The notes below the pieces were generated by a model. The model had not been told where the DNA came from. It ran no database searches and saw only the letters and a program-made list of their open reading frames with translations. From positions 541,270 through 605,269 of the forward strand of contig JAJEKB010000543.1 in the NCBI GenBank assembly GCA_022393335.1: 64,000 nucleotides of DNA, given 5' to 3'. This stretch comes from Macrotrachela quadricornifera. Taxonomy: Eukaryota; Rotifera; Eurotatoria; Philodinida; Philodinidae. The position numbers were made by a program, and so were the translations under genes. This document shows, piece by piece, positions 50,402 to 60,809 of this stretch (the stretch's first letter is position 1; each line of letters starts with the position of its first letter).

Positions 50402-53400
50402 ATGCCTCGTGTACCTATTGCAAGTGAAGATGAAAGAAAATTTATTGTTGATGGAATACAAGTAGGAATTAGATAAAAAATAGAATTTATTAATTTATTA
50501 TTTTTTTGTTAGTCAAATTTTCGAAATGATGGTCGAGATTGTCGTTCTTATCGACCATTATTACTTGCTACTGATGTTATAAATACTGCTAATGGATCAT
50601 GTCTTCTTAAATTAGTAAAATATTTTTTTATTGAATTTCTCCACCTTCTTTTGTTTTTTACTATACGTTTTATAGCGAGAAAATCTAGAATGGGGACTAT
50701 TCGAATGTTTTTTCTCATATTCGAGATAAATAAATATTTTGAGAATTTTTCTGATAGTAGAGATTTCAATGGTAAAAGAATTCATAGTTTTATCATTTAT
50801 TTAAGCCGAGATATATGTGAAATAAAAAATGTATATAGTAAGAAAAACTAAAGAAGGAGAAATTCAATTGACTATTGTTATAAAGAAAAGTAAATTGAAT
50901 ATTGTCCTAGGGTGGAACAGTTGTAATGGTTGGTATTACATTTGAATTTAGTCGTGCAAGTCAAGATAAACCAAATGAAGGACGAATTGAAGCAACTGTT
51001 GATGGGTAAGATATATATGTAATATAATTAAACTTGTTGTTGTTGTTGTTGTAAAATAAATTTTTTTAATAATTTTTCTTCTTCATAAATTTCTTGAAAA
51101 GTTTTATCAATCCATTGATCAATATTACTAATTAATTTTTGATGAAAACGATGATACATTAATTTTTGTGTTTTTATTATTGATGACCACTTAAAGATAA
51201 AATTAAGAAAAACAAAAAAAGATAAACAAAAAAATTTTACTAAAATTTTATTTGTAGCTTTAGTTAAAAATGATTTTTCATCATGTTCATCTTTAAATAT
51301 AATAAATTCAATTAATTTATAAACACACATTGATGATTGAGTTTTTGGCCATTTTTCATACCATTTAGAATTTAATTCTAATGGTAAAATATTTGGCTTT
51401 TTTTTTGAAATATTTCTTGTTGGATCTTCATCAATTTTATAATCATTTTTTTCATCTAATCTTTCTGTTATATTAATTATTTCATAATCTTTTAAATATT
51501 TTATTTGTTCATTATTAAGTGAAAAATATAAATGTGATATATTTATATTATTTATAATTGATATATTATTATTTATATAATAACTTTGTATTATAATACG
51601 TATATAATAATCAATATTTTCAATAATTGTTAATGTATATGGCCAATTATCCCATGAATATTCATCTAAAATAAGATCATTTTTCGATTTTAAAAAAAAT
51701 AATTCAAGAATTTTTAATTTTTGATCTTTAATATTATATTTTTTATGTGTCATTATTGTTGATGATGTTATATTAGTTTTTAATGTTAAAGGAATTTTTT
51801 CTTTTATTATTTCTAAACGTTCTTGTTCATTTATATTATCATATATTGTTATACATGATGAACATGTTTGTAAAGTTTCTTTAAGTAATTCAATTTCTGT
51901 CCATTTTTGACCAAGACGATATTCATCAAGTGTTAATGGTATTGGAATACGATATTCTTTTATTTTCATATTTATTATATTTTTTTTTATGAAAAATAAT
52001 TTGAATTAAATATGCGCGTATTTAATTATTTATTTTTTTTAGAAGTGGTTGTCGATCATTACGAATGTTTGGAAGACATAGAAGACAATATACAAAACAA
52101 ATAGCTAGAAGTCTTAATTATATACTTAATAATCCAAAATGTTTTGATCTAAGTCAATTATGTGTTGTTAAAGGACATCATTGTTGGCTTGTTCATGTTG
52201 ATATTTCTGTAAGTATTTTTCCAAATATATTAAAATCATTATACTGAGTTTTGTCGTTTTATGATAGATGAAAGAAATAGTTTTGAATTTAGATAATTGT
52301 AATATTTATTAAATTTTCAGTATATATTAACGAGTGGAATATAATGAATAGATTTCGTCAATTGGCAAAAGTGTAGTGAACTTTTTTTCAGTTATCACGA
52401 ATATTGAGACAGAGTACACTTTACGACTGAAAGTAATATTGTTAAAATATTTAGGACAGTCCAAAAATAGTGAAAGTAACACTTGAATGCTGTACAGCAA
52501 ACTTGAAGAAACTTTCATTCTATACAGTCTGATAGAGAAAACAATGCTCTATTTTTTCTATACTATTTGATAATACTTCAACTAATATTATAATAATAAA
52601 ATAGAAGATAAGAACTATTTTTGTTGAAAATTATCAAAACGGATAAAATTTTGACGTTGCGAAAGTGAGATTGTTGTGTTTGGTAAGAGATGAATTTGAT
52701 TTTTTCTATCTTATCTTTTTATAATTGGTCTTTGGAAATTGTAAAGCTTTTCATGCTGCATATTGTAGCATATTTTGTTTTTTCAATACAGTGTACTAAG
52801 TAATATTAAAGTGAAATGTAAACGTGTCACACTCTCTATGATTTAATACAACTAGCATATATTCTGACGAAACAAAGTTTATCGAAGGTTTACTATAAGA
52901 TATTAAAGTATCATTCTCACTACTTTTGGACTGTCCTAAGTATATATACTATAGCTTACACTTATCAACATAGTCGATGGAAATCTTCTAATCTACGTCT
53001 GAGTTGCGATCAAATTAGCGAAATTTCGATATCTCATGTTTTTACTACTTATTTCACCCTATTGAAAAAAAAATATTGGAAAAGACAGTGTGAAAATTTC
53101 TATAAGATCGCTTATTTTCTAGTTGCACTTCTTGTTTTTAGAATAGACAAAATATGATGAATTCACGTTTGATTATTTCATCTTTTCATCATTTGATATG
53201 CTTGATTAAAAGAAAAATAAAATAAGAAAAAGTGAATTGATCTTGTACCAAAAGAAAAACTCGCTTGCACTCGATTGAACTATGTCCCTAACTTCAACAG
53301 TTTGATTTAAAAAAAGTAATTTTTTAATCATTATTAAATGCATTTGTGATATATATACATAAAGGCAATAGAGTATATGCGCACCATTTATTATTAAGAT

Positions 53401-55010
53401 TAGTATCTTATCTTAAATAAACTAAGTTACCTTTCTCAATTAAGTATAATGAATACACTTAAAGTAAAATATGGATGTATGTCATCCTAATAACTGCAAT
53501 TATTAGATACAATCTTTATTAATGCTTTAATCTCATTGAGATATGTTTGTTTTCAAAATAAAATTCATATAGATAAAAAGAATTATACAAAATTGAAATG
53601 ATTTTTTTATATATTTAAAAGGTTCTACGTTATGAAGGAAATCTTCATGATGCATGTTCATTTGCAATGAAAGCTGCATTAAGTGAAACAAAGTAAAAAT
53701 TCTAGAAAAAAATAATTAATAGTTTTTCTAATATATAATACTTGATTCAATCTAGAGTTCCAGCACTAAAAGTAACTCATGATGAAGAAACAAATGAAGT
53801 TTCTGTTGATGTCTGTGATGATCCATATCAATATGGTGTTCTTGATGTATCAAATTTACCTGTATTCATTACTGTTGGACAAGTAAGAAAATCTATTTGA
53901 AAAAAAATATATTAGGTGCAATATAAAAATTACAACATTTGATATTTTGCAGATATCTCATCATAGATGAATGATATAATCTTAATTTTTCTCATAAAAG
54001 ATGCGCCATAAAAAGTTCTACAAAAATTATACGAACAAATCTATTGTGACCAGTTAGAATACTGTCTTCCATTCCCAAAATGAGCAAGTCACATGATGCT
54101 GCTAAAGTCCACTGTATTTGGCACAATAGGAATATTTATAGATATTTTCATGACGTATCTTGTAAGAAATAGTCAAGACTGTATTACTTATTTGTGGAGA
54201 GATATTTAAAAAATACCAAATGATGCAATATTTCTGCCACACTCAGTATAACTGTTATTCAATAATAAATATCTCATTTTTATTTCCTATCTTTAATGTA
54301 TTAAAAATATTGTTTTAAATTATGATTGTAATTTCAGTAGAAAGAGAACTTAATTCTCTAGAAAACTGTCTAATTTGCTTCGCAAAAAAATTTTTTCATA
54401 TCAATGTAAAATACCAATGGACTTATCAAATTGCGATTTTCTTTTTTTCTGCATAAAAAATATCTTTTGTATCTGTACGACTGAGCAGATGTTAAATTTT
54501 ACACTTATACAAATTCTTTTTTAAAACGATAAAGTCAATATTCAATTCTCTATTGAATAAGATTACTATCAACATTTAAAACAATTTTTATTATTATTTT
54601 TGATATAATCAATTTAGATTAATGGAGTTCATACAGTTGATACAACAATTAAAGAAGATTCAGTTACTTTAGCTAGGTATTAGAATTTAATTATTTTTCT
54701 TTTAAATTTATTTTTTATTTATTTATTAAGAATAACTTATGGAATAAAACCATCTGGTTCTATTGTGTATATGAATAAAGATGGTGGTGGTAGTCTTGAT
54801 TTACTTAATATTCGTTCAATGGGAAAAGTAAATTTTTTTTTTTCTTTTTAAATTTTTTTATTTATTCTTGTTCTATTAAAGATTGCTAGTGATATTGGTC
54901 CACAAATGAATGAACTATTAATAAAAAAGATTCAATTAAGTAAAGAAAAACAAGCTTCATGGGGACATACTAATGAAAGACTACTTTTTGATGAAAACAA
55001 TTTCGTATAA
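50402..55010 (+). CDS. EXOSC7: Exosome complex component RRP42 (EXOSC7)
   Basis: RNase PH-like, catalytically inactive ring subunit of the RNA exosome, in nucleus and cytoplasm. Nine exons: 50402-50461, 50513-50614, 50911-51005, 52043-52208, 53622-53692, 53756-53882, 54618-54676, 54731-54827, 54882-55010; 906 nt, 301 aa (human 291). Family landmarks are SEDERKFIVDGIQSNFRNDG, GRDCRSYRPLLLATDVINTA, GSCLLKLGGTVVMVGI, DKPNEGRIEATVD, LNYILNNPKCFDLSQLCV, HHCWLVHVDISVLRYEGNLH, AMKAALSETKVPAL and LPVFITVGQ. The gene is stretched by large introns: intron 3 (51006-52042) hosts an antisense PITP-like gene, and introns 2, 4 and 6 hold MITE-like elements. All junction phases fit, so the gene appears functional. 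Confidence 0.93.
50631..50868. mobile_element. MITE in EXOSC7 intron 2
   Basis: TTGAATTTCTCCACCTTCTT with TTGTTTTTTACTATA at the left matches the reverse complement of the right end (TTGAATTTCTCCTTCTTTAG with TTTTTCTTACTATA) apart from a 3-nt insertion and small changes. About 238 bp; it fills most of the intron. The interior includes AGCCGAGATATA, also found in family A at 45861. No target duplication beyond a possible TA/AT. Confidence 0.6.
51028..51969 (-). CDS. Phosphatidylinositol transfer protein-like, nested in an EXOSC7 intron
   Basis: Lies wholly inside EXOSC7 intron 3 on the opposite strand. Class I PITPs move phosphatidylinositol and phosphatidylcholine between membranes in the cytosol. 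The family start MKIKEYRIPIPLTLDEYRLG matches KEYRxxLPxxxDEYxxGQ. THK at residues 74-76 fits the inositol-binding Thr/Lys pair, and WDNWPYTLTIIEN (106-118), DEDP (180-183), MCVYKL (214-219), HRFHQKL (273-279) and DQWIDKT (284-290) follow in family order. The ORF is open for 313 codons, but codons 244-260 are odd: Phe-rich, bounded by GT and AG, exactly 51 nt (51190-51240). This is probably an in-frame intron, giving exons 51241-51969 and 51028-51189 and 296 aa. The middle is divergent and Asn/Ile-rich, and it ends in a poly-Gln run from CAA repeats. Confidence 0.82.
   Translation of the reverse strand: MKIKEYRIPIPLTLDEYRLGQKWTEIELLKETLQTCSSCITIYDNINEQERLEIIKEKIPLTLKTNITSSTIMTHKKYNIKDQKLKILELFFLKSKNDLILDEYSWDNWPYTLTIIENIDYYIRIIIQSYYINNNISIINNINISHLYFSLNNEQIKYLKDYEIINITERLDEKNDYKIDEDPTRNISKKKPNILPLELNSKWYEKWPKTQSSMCVYKLIEFIIFKDEHDEKSFLTKATNKILVKFFCLSFFVFLNFIFKWSSIIKTQKLMYHRFHQKLISNIDQWIDKTFQEIYEEEKLLKKFILQQQQQQV
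52454..52935. mobile_element. Tc1/mariner-like MITE in EXOSC7 intron 4
   Basis: Both ends, bounded by TA (52452-52453 and 52936-52937), read inward as GGACAGTCCAAAA followed by ATAGTGA (left) or GTAGTGA (right). The arms stay alignable for about 70 bp, including AAACTTTCATTC / AAACTTTGTTTC. Length is about 482 bp, with no ORF of transposase type. The first nine bases are themselves nearly palindromic. Confidence 0.68.
53912..54249. mobile_element. Palindromic MITE in EXOSC7 intron 6 (family A relative)
   Basis: Left arm: CATTTGATATTTTGCAGATA then TCTC and AAAAGATGCGCCATAAAAAG. Right arm, read on the minus strand: CATTTGGTATTTTTTAAATA then TCTC and CAAGATACGTCATGAAAA. The arms meet near CTATTGTG. 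The arm sequence AAAGATGCGCCATAAAAAGT with TCTACAAAAATT matches TAAGATGCACTGTGAAAAGC with TCTACAAAAATT at 45639 onward, so it belongs with the CCNE intron 3 element. The ends are approximate. Confidence 0.62.
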
Positions 55011-55094
55011 AACATTTCGTTTTATATAGAAAAATAAACTATTTCATAATATAAAATGTTTTCTTTTCCTTTTTTTATTTATTTATTGAAATAT

Positions 55095-55719
55095 TTAGTA
55101 TAGATTTTCATCGGATATATCATCACTTAACATATGTTGAATGAATGATCGAATATAAATACGACAATTTGTTGGTTGTGATTTAGAAATATAATTATTG
55201 AATTGATTAGAATCAGTCTTTATTGATGGATCATTATTCGATTGATTATGTAAATCAAATTCAATACTTGAAGAATTTGAATTATTTATTATTGTTTTAT
55301 TAATATTCAATGATAAAGAAGAAAATGATGATTTTGATATATCTGATAATGATGAAAATGTATTTTGTGATTTAATATCATCATTAATTGTTGCTAAAAA
55401 ATAAATTAAAATTATTAAAAAAAAAATTTTTCCGTAAAAATATACTTGATTGATTAGTTTTTGGTATAATTGATAATGTAGTTATTAAATCTGTTGAAGA
55501 ATTAATTTCATTTGTAAATGTAGTTTGTGTACTTATTGTTTTTCGATCAATAATTTTCTCTAATAAGATTTTATTTATTGGTATTATATTATTCTCTTTA
55601 TTTTCATTCAATATGACATGTTTATTATTATATTGAGAACGATATTTATTTAATTTTTCTCGATTAATACGATATAATATTCGAGATTTTTTTGATATTT
55701 GGTCATTTTTATTATACAT
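55095..55719 (-). CDS. Orphan low-complexity protein with KEN motif
   Basis: Not recognised. Two exons on the minus strand, 55446-55719 and 55095-55393, with a GT-AG intron of 52 bp and matching phase, give 190 aa. The N-terminus is basic (KNDQISKKSRILYRINREKL). It is followed by NENKENN, a KEN motif that could serve as an APC/C degron, and then Ser/Thr/Asn-rich, probably disordered sequence. The end is the most structured part, CRIYIRSFIQHMLSDDISDE, perhaps a helix that binds a partner. No membrane segment or signal peptide. It lies tail-to-tail with EXOSC7, 84 bp between stop codons. A cell-cycle role is only a guess from the KEN motif and short-linear-motif style. Confidence 0.6.
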
Positions 55720-56516
55720 AAAATTTGTTTTTTATTATTCAAAAAAAAATATAAAATACAATAAAAGTTAAAAAGCGCGATGATTAATTATAGTTATGTA
55801 CGAAAATAAATTGCGTTATTAAAAATATTTGAATTAAGATAAGACAATTCCATTCTGGGTACAAATTTTATTAATATTTATAAATCGTAAATAAATTCTT
55901 AGCATTATTAAATAGAATATTTCTATTTTACGTAGGTTTTTGCTGAATGTCACGTTATGTTAGGAAATTTTATCTAGTTCACATATGTCTACATAGACTG
56001 AATATTTTTTTTTTGATTAATAAATAAATTAATTTTAAAGTATTTAGTATTTAACAGTATGATTGTAAGTCTTGATCTTTCCGTATAATTTGCTAAATAC
56101 AATGTGAAGTCGATCATCACATAGATATGAAAATTTAAAATACTTTTTTTTTGGAGAACATAAATTTAAGAAATTTTTGTATCAATCTGATGATTTAATG
56201 CATCCGAAATAGTTCTTCTGTAATTTCTGCTTTTGAAACATTCTCGTATTCGAGCCCACACTTTACACCTAATCTAACATTTACAAATTATTAATTTTCT
56301 TAGTAAACATGATATTTGTTGAACATTTAATGTTGTACTGGTAGTTTTGTGCATAGTATTGATCATAAATGAACAGAAAAATAAAAATAAATATTTTATA
56401 TCATATAACAGATAATAACAAGAATATATATATATATTTTAATGATATAACCTGATGAACATGTAAAAAAATTTGCTTGATGTGAATATCAATAAATCAA
56501 GATTTCATAATTTTAG
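55720..56516. other. Intergenic, divergent promoters
   Basis: About 800 bp between the KEN-motif orphan (minus) and UFSP1-like (plus). It has AT-rich runs and a short TA run near 56425-56436. Nothing else recognised apart from the acceptor at 56516. Confidence 0.55.
56495..56516 (+). promoter_or_regulatory. Candidate trans-splice acceptor abutting the UFSP1 start
   Basis: TTTCATAATTTTAG ends at 56516 and the ATG begins at 56517. The start codon directly follows the AG, so without an added leader exon the mRNA would have no 5' UTR. No upstream in-frame coding exon was found. Confidence 0.5.
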
Positions 56517-57254
56517 ATGTTACTTAAAATCGATCAAATTCTTGATGAAACTGATGAAAGTATTGATACTGTACGTGGAAGTTTATATTTTTATCATTAT
56601 AAATGTGATGGACAAGATGATCGAGGTTGGGGTTGTGGATATCGAACATTACAAACATTATGTTCATGGATAATTAATATTAAAAAAGACTATTCAACGT
56701 CAACAATTCCATCTCTAACAAAAATTCAAGAAATTCTTGTTGATCTTGAAGATAAACCAAAATCATTTATTAATTCTAATCAATGGATTGGTACATATGA
56801 AGCAACTATAGTACTTAGTCAACTTTATGATGTAAATTATTTTAATAAAAACAAGAAAAAAAAAATAAAATATTTTATTTAGGTTGATTGTAAAATTATT
56901 CATATTTCAAATGGTTATGATCTTTTAAATAATATGAATATAATATCTAAACATTTTCAAGAATTTGGTTCACCTATAATGATGGGTGGAAATATTGATT
57001 CATCGTCAAAATGTATTCTTGCTATACGATCTAATAAACAACTTTTAATACTTGTAAATATTTTTAATATTATATATAAATAATTAATTCTTTGTTTTTA
57101 AATTCAGGATCCACATTATTCTGGTAGAAGTTTTACATCCATAGATGAATTACATGAATCAAATTATTTAAAATGGTATAATGTACCAAATGATTTTCTA
57201 TCGGATTCATTTTATAATTTATGTTTACCACAGTTAAAAAATTCTATTAGTTAA
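56517..57254 (+). CDS. UFSP1: UFM1-specific protease (UFSP1-like)
   Basis: C78-family cysteine protease that trims the UFM1 precursor and removes UFM1 from targets. Exons 56517-56831, 56883-57053 and 57108-57254 give 210 aa, the size of a UFSP1-type catalytic core without the N-terminal region of UFSP2. The catalytic Cys is in DDRGWGCGYRTLQTLCSW (Cys40). The catalytic Asp and His are in LDPHYSGR (Asp163, His165). Between them are INSNQWIGTYEATIVLSQLY and GSPIMMGGNID, matching the UFSP fold. The Tyr upstream (FYHYKC) may supply the oxyanion Tyr. Start: the first ATG lies right at a splice acceptor and gives the whole core, so it is preferred. If an upstream exon exists, the protein could be a longer UFSP2-like form. 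Confidence 0.88.
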
Positions 57255-57608
57255 AATATATCATTACATTTTTTTTTGTTTCTATTTTAAAAGAAAATTT
57301 ATCGTTATCTGACGATGTCTATTATATTTCTAGTAAAATAATCATGAGGAAAGATAAACTAATATACCATCGGATATACTAAAAATTCACATACGCAATT
57401 TATTTTATATAACATCGAGGTAAACTATGTTCTTGTTTATATACGAAAGAGAAATAAAGTAATAAAAGAAAACGATAACATACATATTTATTTCGTTGAT
57501 TGTTATATATCTATTTCTAGTAGATATCAAATAATCATTCAAGTACATTTTATTTTATTTTTTTGATTATCTATTTTAATCGATTTACTTTCTTTTATTT
57601 GATTGATT

Positions 57609-57744
57609 ATGATATTTTCTATAAAAACTCTAGTTTATCATGTATCACAAGTAAATGATATATTATCTATTATCAATACTAATATTAAATATCATCATAA
57701 CAAAAAAATTATTATAATACCAAAAAAATTAGAGAACAATTCTG
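57609..57744 (+). CDS. Possible isolated first exon
   Basis: An ATG-led stretch of 45 codons, ending in TCTG followed by the strong donor GTAAGTT. Codon choice (A/T third positions, TCA, AAT) resembles the real genes nearby. The reading begins MIFSIKTLVYHVSQVNDILS and is otherwise Ile/Asn/Lys-rich, so composition alone could explain it. No continuing exon was found before the window ends. No family recognised. Confidence 0.2.
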
Positions 57745-59002
57745 GTAAGTTCTATTATCTTCTATTCATATATTGATTTTTTTTTCTTTTAAATAAAAAA
57801 AAAAAAACCAAGTCGACAAACAATTATTATTAAGATTTATGACGTCAAACAAGTCATTTAACATAAATAGAATCACTAATACTACTGACATTTTCAATAG
57901 AAATAGACATTTGTTTCTGTCAATCAATAACAATAATGTATATATATATATATATATATACATATGTATATTAAATAGATAGATCGATAGAAATTATTTA
58001 TGAAAAAAAAAATCTCGAATGATCTATTGAAATAATAATATTAACTTATTTTTCGAATATTATTTTATATTAAAATAAATAACAATATTTCTCTTTAAAT
58101 TCTATTATAAACATTGTCAAAATGATGATTTATTTATGTATAATATGTTGATAAGAACTTATTTAGTTTGATAGTAGATAAATATTTTTATCGACATAAG
58201 TAATGATATACAAATGTCAAAATTTCTAAAGTTCTATTATAGTTCATAGAATACAATAGTCCAACCTGTACTCTTATCTTAATAGTTTTTTGTGACCGTA
58301 TTACATGAGAAGGTCATTTAGCTTATAACCATTTGCTTGACAGATGTCAATCAATTGTTTATTTTCAGAAAATAACTATCTGTTTATTCCAAGATGAATT
58401 CTGTATAAGTATGTATGTATGTGTGTGTATATATATATATATATGCACAAATGGCTTTATCATTACTTCTGTTGTTATTATTATACGAACACAACACGTA
58501 AATTATAATGATTATGCCGTTTCCATTTAACAGACATAATAACGTTTGTTAAGTAGACATAATCATTCACAGTTGTCAATCTATTGTCTTGAATAAGAAA
58601 GAAAATTTCCATCATATTAGAATCTATCCAGGATAACTTTGATAAAAACAAAAATTTATTATTATTTATATATATGTTCATTATTCAATATCAAATTTTG
58701 TTATAAGGATAAATTTTATTAATTATTTTAATCCTTTTATATTATTTAAGTTATTAATGAAGAATTTATTATATAGTAGAATCTTGATAGTTAGAGATAA
58801 TTAATAGAGGTTATAAATATTTTTTTTTTGAAAAAGAAAATCTGTTAAAATTAAGAAAAATAATTGATGAGCAAAAGTTATATATGATAATTAATGCTAA
58901 TAGAATATTCTTCAAGTTAAAGAATTACTACTATTCTTCTATAGTGATATAATCAGAAAATAGGTCAATCCTTCGTAGAAATATTTTTATTTCCTATTAA
59001 TG

Positions 59003-59200
59003 CAGTAGTAGAACTAGAGTTTTGGGTTAGAATGGTCTCAGTTCCTTCTACGATTTTGGGCTAAGAGGCTCAATCTTCTTTCTGAATCTTTCAATTTATC
59101 CTAATGAATAAAATGTGTCAAAATTTTCGCTGGATGAGAGGACTCAGAGGTTTGTAGGAGGAGATGAGCTCCTTCTTGTCATCTCCCGGCTCTGTCACTG
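59003..59200. mobile_element. hAT-type MITE with perfect 8-bp target duplication
   Basis: A 198-bp element. The left end is CAGTAGTAGAACTAGAGTTT; the right end read inward is CAGTGACAGAGCCGGGAG. Both start CAGT, as hAT ends do. It is flanked by the perfect 8-bp direct repeat TATTAATG at 58995-59002 and 59201-59208. There is no ORF, so it is non-autonomous. It is distinct in sequence from the GC-rich hAT element in ATM. Confidence 0.82.
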
Positions 59201-60809
59201 TATTAATGAAAATATTTACCTTGAAAATTAATAATATTAAATACATACTTATGAAGAGTAATTCAAAGTTCCTAATGACCTTTATCAATTAATATTATCT
59301 ATTTCAGATATACATCTAATTAATTAATTGAAGTATAGAGTTAAATTAGACCTATTATTTAAAATAGCTGTTTTCTATTTTTTAAAAATTATTTGTAAGA
59401 TTGTTAATTATTTTTTCTAGTTTTTTTTGTCTTATTAAAGAAAGTGTATGAAGGTTTTTTCTTTTTACTATTCATATTCTTTTAAAGCTTAGCGTATTCA
59501 ATCTAATCATCAAAAAATATATCTAGTAAAAGTACCTAGTCAACAACAATTTAATTAGCTTTTAATCCTCCATATATGATAAGAGTATTCTTTATTTTTT
59601 AAGATATATAAAATGACAACGTCTCGTGACGATCAATAAAATGCCAATAGGGTTCCTCAGAATTTCTAAGCTATTTTTTTTATTTCGTACAAAAAAAGAA
59701 ATTTGTCGTTTTCTATAAAGTTCTATTCTTCTATAAACATGTCATTAATATGAAAGAAAAAACAAACGAAATTTTTAAAATACCGAAAAAAATCGAGTCG
59801 TTTCAGAATTTTTTTTTTAATAATTTTTCTCTTCATATAGATTTTAATTGCAAAATAAAATTTCATTCTTATGCTTGATTTGAACAAAAAAACCCTTTTT
59901 TTATTTATCTTGAACTTTTTAGTTAACTATTAAAAATTGAATTACATTTAATAGGTTAATAGATAATATAATCACTATTATTTTGTAATTATTTTTCTAA
60001 AAGTATGAATTTCTATGCAATTTTCTAGACAAAGACTTTTTATTTCCTTACAAAAAAATTGTCATGTCTACATGAAATGTTCTATTGATTTCAATAAAGA
60101 ATATCGTTGTAAGAAAGAATTTTTTTTATTACATGATACTATTCAAAATATTATATAGAAAGCGAGAAAAAAAAAAGGAAGTAACTTTCGAATGACAAGA
60201 GAAAAATTTCATTACTTTATAGCTCAAAAATTATGTACGCTTTGAAGATCAGACCCTCTAGTCTTTTTCTTTTATACTATTATTATTCTTCTTATTGTAT
60301 GAAGAACAATGTTTGACCTAAGATTTTTTCATATGTCTTTTGGCCAGATACCAATGTTAATGTCAAGATCAAACATGTCGAAATCCTACTATAGAGATTA
60401 AATATGTAATATAAGAATATAGACTTTTTTTCTATTTAGTTTTATATAGTAAAATATTCTACCAATAGGAGACAAATATATGAAAAGAAATTAAAAAAAA
60501 TACTATGAAATTCGAATTAGACACAGTCTTGTCTGTTTTTGATATGTCTACAAAATAGTATTTTATGTCGATTTTTTTTGTTCTTGTAATAAAGACAAAT
60601 ATTATAATATATAGTTAGCATGTCAAAGTGAAAAAGAAAGAAAAAGAAATATTATATTATTAATTCACAAAAAAAAGAAATTTGTTTATTAATCGTTAGT
60701 TATATTTATTTATTGATAGTGAATATATCCTGACTTTATATATTGAAACTTATTATATCATGTATTCAATAAAATAGTTTCTAATTTTATATTGAAGTAG
60801 ACTATTGTT

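Noticed and set aside
51028..51969. PITP-like ORF as part of EXOSC7
   Set aside because: It is on the other strand, and the EXOSC7 frame joins cleanly across the intron (VDG-SGCRS) without it, so it is a separate gene.
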